A stretch of 13,576 nt of DNA from an uncultured Nitrososphaera sp. (GTDB taxonomy: Archaea > Thermoproteota > Nitrososphaeria > Nitrososphaerales > Nitrososphaeraceae), in the NCBI RefSeq assembly GCF_946478925.1, contig NZ_CAMLDP010000053.1, positions 1 through 13,576 on the forward strand. Direction: 5' to 3'. The notes under the pieces were generated by a model. It saw only the letters and a list, made by a program, of their open reading frames with translations. It was not told the origin of the DNA and did no database searches. Positions within the stretch are counted from its first letter, which is position 1. Each line of letters opens with the position of its first letter. The translations under genes and the position numbers were made by a program. Shown piece after piece: positions 1 through 4,596 of the stretch.

Positions 1-86
1 GCCGGCGCAAAAAAGGATGTGCCTGCAAAAATGGAGAAGAACATGAAGAAGAACAGCGCGGCCGCAAGGAGGCGCAGCAACAGCAT
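1..86 (-). CDS. N-terminal fragment of an exported or membrane protein, cut by window edge
   Basis: Only the first 28 codons are present; the reading frame is still open at base 1. The ATG at 86-84 starts a typical signal or signal-anchor sequence: a short basic start (MLLLR), a long run of Leu/Ala/Phe/Ile, then Gly-Thr-Ser. No function can be assigned. It is reported because a TATA-like element (catattt on the plus strand, 107-113) lies about 24 bases before the ATG, the same leaderless spacing seen for other genes here, and because it continues the run of minus-strand exported proteins. An in-frame TTG ten codons upstream is a less likely start. The plus-strand frame ending at 126 is a competing but weaker reading. 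Confidence 0.5.
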   Translation of the reverse strand, partial: MLLLRLLAAALFFFMFFSIFAGTSFFAP

Positions 87-105
87 CGCCCTGTTTTGGC
101 GCTTT

Positions 106-126
106 GCATATTTCAACTATTGGTGA
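106..126 (-). promoter_or_regulatory. Probable TATA box and upstream half-site for the gene starting at 86
   Basis: Reading on the minus strand, TCACCAAT (126-119) is followed by a TATA-like AAATATG (113-107), centred about 24 bases before the ATG at 86. The CACCAAT element resembles one arm of the palindrome at 1757-1774, so the two promoters may share a regulator. The TATA box is inferred from spacing and composition only. Confidence 0.35.
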
Positions 127-207
127 TGTGGTAGTACATCTGCCGGATGAACCACAATTCCTAATATGCAAATTATGTTTATCCATTCTGCGGCAAGTCG
201 CTGCTGC

Positions 208-215
208 AAAAAAAA
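208..215 (-). terminator. T8 tract, candidate transcription stop for the 1763-281 unit
   Basis: Eight consecutive A on the plus strand are eight T on the transcribed minus strand. The tract lies about 65 bases after the stop codon of the last gene and about 29 bases after the hairpin at 244-279. Archaeal RNA polymerase terminates at T-rich tracts of this kind. Confidence 0.45.
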
Positions 216-243
216 CATACACAAATACACACGCCTGTTCATT

Positions 244-279
244 ACACGGCAGGGAAGAGCCTTTCCTTCCCTTCCGTGT
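244..279 (-). terminator. Strong 3' hairpin directly after the stop codon
   Basis: On the plus strand the left arm 244-257 and right arm 266-279 are complementary at 13 of 14 positions (the one mismatch is at 250/273), with an 8-base loop. The hairpin begins one base after the TGA at 283-281, so it would form the immediate 3' end of the message. It may stabilise the RNA or assist termination at the T8 tract further on. The structure is read directly from the sequence; its role is inferred. Confidence 0.6.
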
Positions 280-280
280 C

Positions 281-814
281 TCAAGCTTTTGCCCTTCTCC
301 TGCGCATTATCACTACGGCGCCCACCGCTGCAGCGCCGGCAGCCCCTATCCCGGGCGCAACGATGTACAGGTAATTGTCGTATGGCCCTGCCACGTTGAG
401 TATGAACGTAAACGTCAGGGTTTGGCCGCTGTACACGTTGTCTATTAGGTCAGCATAAAGCACGTACTTGCCCGGCGCCGCAAAGGTATGATCGTAGGCG
501 TAGTGGCCGTACTGGATTATTATGGGCCCGGCAGTTGCGACATCGGCTCCGTCCTTGACAAGCCTTATCTTTACCGGCACGTCCACCACGTCGTCGCCGT
601 TGACGCCGGCTATCCTCATCACCACCTTTGACGGCTCGCCGGCCACAAGCCGAGGCGGCTCGGTGGCGACATCAAACTCGTAGTTGCCTATCCTCTGCTT
701 GTACATGGCGTTCTTTAGCGGGTCGGCAAAAGCCGGCTGCGCAACCATCAGGAGAAGAATTGCCGCAAGGGCTACTACTGCGCACGCAAGCGACTTGTTT
801 GACAGCAGCAACAA
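281..814 (-). CDS. Exported, C-terminally membrane-anchored YtkA/FixH-like protein
   Basis: The 177-residue product has a signal peptide (residues 1-30, ending AFA before Asp31), one beta-sandwich-like domain (about 35-143) and a C-terminal transmembrane helix (about 147-170) followed by RRRRAKA, which would stay in the cytoplasm. The start of the domain (GNYEFDVATEPPRLVAGEP) fits the YtkA/FixH pattern of a short strand followed by a Pro-rich loop. In other organisms such domains occur beside copper-trafficking genes. No clear metal ligands are visible: it lacks the mature N-terminal His found in other proteins of this window. The likely start is TTG (814-812), since no ATG or GTG lies between the in-frame TGA at 844-842 and the hydrophobic core. 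It begins 8 bases after the regulator gene stops, so it is last in a three-gene unit. The role is unknown. Confidence 0.8.
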   Translation of the reverse strand: MLLLSNKSLACAVVALAAILLLMVAQPAFADPLKNAMYKQRIGNYEFDVATEPPRLVAGEPSKVVMRIAGVNGDDVVDVPVKIRLVKDGADVATAGPIIIQYGHYAYDHTFAAPGKYVLYADLIDNVYSGQTLTFTFILNVAGPYDNYLYIVAPGIGAAGAAAVGAVVIMRRRRAKA

Positions 815-822
815 CAGCTGTG

Positions 823-1347
823 CTAGAGCTCGTCCAACATTTCAACGTAATTGTCGACGACCTTGTCGGCAAAGGTCTGGCGGTACTTTGACAGCACATC
901 GGCCACGAGGTCCTTGTTTGCAAGGCTGTACAGCTGGTATTCGCCGTACCTGACGGACAGGATGCCGGCGTCCTTCAGACGCTTCAGGTGCGCCGAGACG
1001 GTGGAAGGCGCCTTGCCCGTGTGCTCTACTATTTCTGCAAAAGTGCACATGTCCTGCGACAGTATGAATGACACTATCTCACGTATTGGCTCGTGCCTGA
1101 TGTAGCCGAGGACCTGCGACTCGGTTTCCGGCACGTTGACCGGGTAATAGCGGGTGATTCGCGCCTGCCTGTCCACCCTTATCACGCTTGCCTTTTCAAG
1201 CGCGGAGAGGTGGTACGTCAGGACGCCGTTTGCAAAGCCCGTAGACCGCAAGAGCTCGCGGTAGCGTATGCCCGGCTCCCGCTCGATGAGTTTCAGGAGA
1301 AGTTCCGGCGTGCTCAGTGCCTCTGATATTGCCTTTTCTTCTCCCAT
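823..1347 (-). CDS. Transcriptional regulator with two winged-helix domains
   Basis: The 174-residue cytoplasmic protein has two winged helix-turn-helix modules. The first (about 14-68) has a recognition helix around GFANGVLTYHLSALEKA (37-53) and a basic wing (RQARITRYYP). The second (about 85-142) has a recognition helix around KAPSTVSAHLKRLKDAG (112-128). A helical tail (145-174) could dimerise. The folds resemble ArsR/MarR-type regulators; tandem arrangements are common in archaea. There is no ArsR-type Cys metal motif, only Cys101 at the start of the second domain. The ATG at 1347 lies 2 bases after the upstream stop, with a possible ribosome site GGTGA about 10 bases before it. It is the middle gene of a three-gene unit whose promoter holds a palindrome, so autoregulation is likely. 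The ligand is unknown. Confidence 0.88.
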   Translation of the reverse strand: MGEEKAISEALSTPELLLKLIEREPGIRYRELLRSTGFANGVLTYHLSALEKASVIRVDRQARITRYYPVNVPETESQVLGYIRHEPIREIVSFILSQDMCTFAEIVEHTGKAPSTVSAHLKRLKDAGILSVRYGEYQLYSLANKDLVADVLSKYRQTFADKVVDNYVEMLDEL

Positions 1348-1349
1348 GC

Positions 1350-1760
1350 CTATTTGTTCACCTTGAGCACTCCCAGCCCGAACAGGCCAAGCATTCCAAG
1401 CAAGATTATGTGCGGGAATTCTATATCCAGATTGGGGATCTGCAAAAAGAACAAGAGCCCGACTGACTGGAACAGGTAGAACACTTCTGCGACGCCGAGC
1501 GCGATGAACCCAAGCGTCATGTAGAGCGTCCTTGCCCCGCCTGTGCGCCTGTATGCAGTCAGCGAGACCACGCTGAGAAACGTGGCTATCACGAGGCTCG
1601 CCATGTGGAGTATGATGTGAAACAGTATTGACGGGTGCGTGACGTGCGGAAGCACGAGAGGCGCAATGATGCCCACCACTATGGCCGCAGTCAGCCCAAA
1701 CACCAGAGGCTTTGACGCGGCTTCTTGCATAGGCTGGTTGCTACCCGTCTGCATATCCAC
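1350..1760 (-). CDS. Small four-helix membrane protein, first gene of the regulator unit
   Basis: The product is about 136 residues and very hydrophobic. It has four likely membrane helices (about 20-40, 46-70, 79-104 and 117-133 counted from the TTG at 1763). Between helices 1 and 2 and within helix 2 is a group of four histidines (HVTHPSILFHIILH), which could bind metal or haem, but no known motif is matched. No family was recognised. Three starts are possible: TTG 1763, GTG 1760 and ATG 1754. GTG 1760 is about 26 bases from the TATA centre at 1786, so it fits leaderless initiation best; ATG 1754 is the alternative. Regulator plus small membrane protein pairs suggest that the membrane protein senses or modulates the regulator, but this is only inference. 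Confidence 0.75.
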   Translation of the reverse strand: MDMQTGSNQPMQEAASKPLVFGLTAAIVVGIIAPLVLPHVTHPSILFHIILHMASLVIATFLSVVSLTAYRRTGGARTLYMTLGFIALGVAEVFYLFQSVGLLFFLQIPNLDIEFPHIILLGMLGLFGLGVLKVNK

Positions 1761-1774
1761 CAATTTATTGGTGG
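1757..1774. promoter_or_regulatory. Palindromic operator candidate: CCACCAAT TT ATTGGTGG
   Basis: The two 8-bp arms are perfect inverted repeats around a 2-bp centre. The site begins about 8 bases downstream of the TATA box at 1782-1790 and covers the expected transcription start and first codons of the operon. A dimeric winged-helix protein bound here would block initiation, and such a regulator is encoded in the same operon. A further half-site ATTGGT lies at 1793-1798, on the other side of the TATA box. Confidence 0.6.
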
Positions 1775-1781
1775 CTTTGGC

Positions 1782-1790
1782 CTAATAAAG
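1782..1790 (-). promoter_or_regulatory. TATA box for the 1763-281 operon
   Basis: The minus strand reads CTTTATTAG here, centred about 26 bases before the GTG at 1760 and about 32 before the ATG at 1754. It lies in the 47-base gap after the CopC-CopD gene, so the operon is probably transcribed from its own promoter. Confidence 0.6.
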
Positions 1791-1810
1791 GGATTGGTAC
1801 AAAGCCGGAA

Positions 1811-3718
1811 CTACTGGCCCAGCGCCGCAAGCGTCTTTTTCATCTGCAGCCGGCTCTGCCTCGCATAGAACGCGCTCCCGCCAGCCACTGCTGCCGCAAG
1901 ACCCAGAGCGAGGGCGGCAAACGAGTCAAAGCTTGGCGGCGTTTCCGCCGTGCTTTCCATGCCGGGCATCGACGACATTCCAGACATACCGCCGGACGAC
2001 ATTCCCGACATCGATCCGCTTTCGAGCTTCTCGGTAAAGCTGTGGTTCAGGTCGTACGCGTTCACCCTCTGCGCAATGAGGTCCATCTTCCACTCGCCGG
2101 GCTGGCTCAGGTAGCCCCCGGCGGCCGAATAAACGCCGTCGCCGGTCTTTTGCAGTGTGGCTATCAGCGGCCCCACCCCGGCGTCAACGTTTGTGAACCG
2201 CAATATCACGCTTGCGATGTTTTGCGGAGGCTTGCCTCCCTCGCTCAGGGTGACAGTGAACGTGTTGACGCCGGGCTGAAAGGGTGTTATCTCAAGCATG
2301 GCGTCGGTGCCGTCCACGTTCACGTGGTTCATGTAGTGAGGGCCGGCCTGGTGCTGCTGCTGATCCATGGATTCTGCGGGAGGCGACGTTATGGTGAGAA
2401 GGGACGCGGCAAAAAGCACCCCTATACCGACGAGCGCCTCGGCCTTTACCGTCCTGCCAAAGCGACTCGTCGCGGCGTATTCCTGCCCGCCAGATTTTGC
2501 AAGCACGACAATTTCCCGGTAGAGTTTCAGCTGATGGTACGCACCGAGGAGCACCATCGGAAGGGCGGCCCCAAGTTTTATCGCAAGGCTGATCCCGTAC
2601 GGCGTGGTAAGGAGCGAGTCCAGCGTGTGCAGGTGGACCCACGCCATGTATATCCCAGTCACGCCTATCACTCCCAGCGAAACGGTGGCAACGAGCGAAA
2701 AGCTTGGAAGCGCGGTCGCAAGCTGGCGTGGCGAGCGCCTCGTGGCCGGCGCAAACACCGCGGCCAGGTAGAACAGCCCGCCCACCCAAGCGGACACGGC
2801 CATAAAATGGACCCAGTCAAGCGCCGTCGCAAGCTCTGGCAGAAACGGCGCGGCCGAGTTGTGGCTCAACATGCTGTTTGAGAACAGCGAGAATGCGCCT
2901 GCCGCAAGCGCGGTATACAAAAGAGGCTTTTTGCCGATTTTCATGTAGACGACGACAGAGCCGGCGACTATTGCCGACGCCGCAAGCCTGTACAGCCAGA
3001 CGGCGCCTGAAGGCGAGCTGGCTACAAGTGACTGCAGCGCCTGTGCGACCGGCACTCCTGCCGCCTCGGCAAGGCCGCCGGCCTGCAAGAATACTATGCC
3101 GGTCGCAGACGCGGCAATTGCGCCTGCGCTTGCAAGCACGATAATCGAAAACCTGCGGGCTGCGCGGCTTTCAACTTTTTTGTGCAGTATGACGTGGGTT
3201 ATTGTGCCTCCGACTACAGCCGCCTGCGCTACCAGAAGGGGCCACTTGGCTGCCGCGTCGGCGTACGACGTGACTGCGCGAGTCTCGCTTGACTCTCCCC
3301 CGGCCGGCATCATCGCTTTGCCCACGCCAAAGACGTATGCGCCTTCCGCGATGTGCCCGTCGTCAAGCGACATTGTGAACCAGGACACGGTGTATATCCC
3401 GTCCTTGACATTGCTCGTGTCTATTGTCACAGCGGCCTGCCTGCCGTTATCGCCGGTGACTGCAAAGTCGTTCTTGTCGATGCGCTGGCCCTGCGCGTCT
3501 GCGACTCTGATATAGCTCACCTTCGGGTCGGGCCGCTCTGAAAATGACATTGCGAGCTGCTGCGGGACCTCGGACTTGTCAGCAAACTGCGCGTTTGGCA
3601 TAATGGTGTATGTTGCAGGTATAGAGTGGGCAAACGCAGGCGCCGCTAGCGCAGACAGCAAAAGCAGAGCTGCCAGCGCAAAAATAACGAGGGCGGGCAG
3701 AGCGGAGAAGGACGTCAT
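1811..3718 (-). CDS. CopC-CopD fusion protein with YtkA-like domain and Met-rich segment
   Basis: The 635-residue protein probably moves copper at the cell membrane. Its signal peptide (1-30) ends AFA, so mature CopC starts with His31. The CopC domain (31-133) keeps the Cu(II) site: N-terminal His31 plus Asp120 and His122 in SLDDGH. CopD follows (about 155-450) with about eight membrane helices and the conserved His286 (SHN) and His304 (VHF). A YtkA-like extracellular domain (about 460-565) comes next, then a Met-rich segment (568-587, six Met), which suits Cu(I) binding, a last membrane helix (about 597-619) and a basic tail. The ATG at 3718 lies 21 bases after the 257-aa gene, probably as one unit, although a T7 tract sits in that gap. 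In bacteria CopC/CopD mediate copper uptake or tolerance; direction is not evident here. Uptake for copper enzymes is plausible in this organism. Confidence 0.9.
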   Translation of the reverse strand: MTSFSALPALVIFALAALLLLSALAAPAFAHSIPATYTIMPNAQFADKSEVPQQLAMSFSERPDPKVSYIRVADAQGQRIDKNDFAVTGDNGRQAAVTIDTSNVKDGIYTVSWFTMSLDDGHIAEGAYVFGVGKAMMPAGGESSETRAVTSYADAAAKWPLLVAQAAVVGGTITHVILHKKVESRAARRFSIIVLASAGAIAASATGIVFLQAGGLAEAAGVPVAQALQSLVASSPSGAVWLYRLAASAIVAGSVVVYMKIGKKPLLYTALAAGAFSLFSNSMLSHNSAAPFLPELATALDWVHFMAVSAWVGGLFYLAAVFAPATRRSPRQLATALPSFSLVATVSLGVIGVTGIYMAWVHLHTLDSLLTTPYGISLAIKLGAALPMVLLGAYHQLKLYREIVVLAKSGGQEYAATSRFGRTVKAEALVGIGVLFAASLLTITSPPAESMDQQQHQAGPHYMNHVNVDGTDAMLEITPFQPGVNTFTVTLSEGGKPPQNIASVILRFTNVDAGVGPLIATLQKTGDGVYSAAGGYLSQPGEWKMDLIAQRVNAYDLNHSFTEKLESGSMSGMSSGGMSGMSSMPGMESTAETPPSFDSFAALALGLAAAVAGGSAFYARQSRLQMKKTLAALGQ

Positions 3719-3726
3719 GGCCGTAG

Positions 3727-3733
3727 AAAAAAA
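3727..3733 (-). terminator. T7 tract between two copper genes, possible partial terminator
   Basis: Seven T on the minus strand lie in the 21-base gap between the stop of the 257-aa gene and the CopC-CopD ATG, preceded by GGGCCCC. Archaeal polymerase can stop at such tracts, so the downstream gene might be expressed at a lower level. No TATA box is visible inside the gap. Confidence 0.3.
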
Positions 3734-3739
3734 GGGGCC

Positions 3740-4513
3740 CTACTTGCTGTTGTTGCCGCCACGCCGGCGCGTCATTGCCACCGCGCCTATGGCGATTCCG
3801 ACAATGCCAAGGCCGATTCCTGCCCACACCATGCCGCCGCTACCGTCGCTGCTACTTGACGCTGCTGGAGAAGTCGCAGGTGCCTTGACGGACGCAATGT
3901 CGCTCTGGACCTGCGCTATTGCCTTGCTCACGTCGTTGTTCTGCACGTATTTTTCTGGAAAGCCAGCGTCGGTGCGCGACTCAAAGCAGCCATAGCCTCC
4001 GGTCACTCCCTTTCTCACCACGCCCTCCGACACAGTGGTTGTCGAGTTGTTTGCCTGTGCGCCAGCCTCTCCTGCAGGCGTGCATGTGAACGTGAGGTTG
4101 ACCGGCGTATTGTTTATCGTTCCAAATATGCGATACGTATACGTGGTCGCAATGGTCGGGTAGAACGGCGCGCTGTACTGGCCCGGCGAGTTGAACACGG
4201 GCTCTAGCGGCATCTCTTTTGTCTTGCCACCTGCGCCTATCTCAACTTTAAGCGTCTGCTCAAGGCCGTTGACCGGGGTAGCCCCCGCCGCTTTGGAGTT
4301 CATCGGATCGCTTGGATCCGCGTTGAGGACACGAAGGTCCACGCCCGTCTTGTCGTCGACAAACGCCGGCTCGTTGAGCGAGCCTATCACTATCAAATAG
4401 TCCTTGCCGCCTATCGTATAGAGCTGGCGCTGGTGCGCGTAGGCTGGCGCCGCAAAAGCGCCTGCCAAGAGGAGCGCGACCGCCACTGCCCCTGCCATAA
4501 TCACTAATTTCAT
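3740..4513 (-). CDS. Exported, membrane-anchored YtkA-like protein with mature N-terminal His
   Basis: The 257-residue product has a signal peptide (1-26, ending AYA) so that mature protein would begin with His27. An Ig-like beta domain follows (about 30-144) with the blocks GSLNEPAFV (44-52), GLEQTLKVE (83-91) and YRIFGTINNTPVN (127-139). From memory, this pattern recurs in exported proteins near CopC genes in several phyla. Cys144 and Cys176 could pair. A Ser/Ala-rich linker leads to a C-terminal helix (about 226-247) and RRRGGNNSK. There are likely N-glycosylation sites (NNST, 155-158). The gene lies between two CopC-CopD fusions and shares the first-residue His with them, so a copper-binding or chaperone role is inferred. 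The ATG at 4513 is supported by a TATA-like element 25 bases upstream. Confidence 0.82.
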   Translation of the reverse strand: MKLVIMAGAVAVALLLAGAFAAPAYAHQRQLYTIGGKDYLIVIGSLNEPAFVDDKTGVDLRVLNADPSDPMNSKAAGATPVNGLEQTLKVEIGAGGKTKEMPLEPVFNSPGQYSAPFYPTIATTYTYRIFGTINNTPVNLTFTCTPAGEAGAQANNSTTTVSEGVVRKGVTGGYGCFESRTDAGFPEKYVQNNDVSKAIAQVQSDIASVKAPATSPAASSSSDGSGGMVWAGIGLGIVGIAIGAVAMTRRRGGNNSK

Positions 4514-4533
4514 GAGCGTAGTAGAGGGTATAG

Positions 4534-4543
4534 AAAATTTAAG
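4534..4543 (-). promoter_or_regulatory. TATA box for the 4513-1811 copper unit
   Basis: The minus strand reads CTTAAATTTT, centred about 25 bases before the ATG at 4513. This is the spacing expected for a leaderless archaeal message. Confidence 0.5.
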
Positions 4544-4579
4544 AAAAGTGGAGCATTCGCCAAATGTACTATACTGAAG

Positions 4580-4594
4580 AAAAAAATGCCCGGG
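4580..4594 (-). terminator. Terminator after the CopC-CopD-propeller gene
   Basis: Just after the TAG at 4599-4597 the minus strand has the GC palindrome GCCCGGGC followed by seven T (4586-4580). The T tract alone is a plausible archaeal terminator. The palindrome has too short a loop to be a good hairpin. Confidence 0.5.
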
Positions 4595-4596
4595 CG

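Noticed and set aside
1..126. Plus-strand open frame running from the window edge to the TGA at 124-126.
   Set aside because: The product is basic and unrecognised. The minus strand offers a convincing signal sequence and promoter for the same bases.
2042..2881. Long plus-strand open frame opposite the CopC-CopD gene.
   Set aside because: It lies wholly antisense to a well-supported gene, its product is rich in Arg/Gly/His without domain features, and long antisense frames are common in GC-rich coding DNA.
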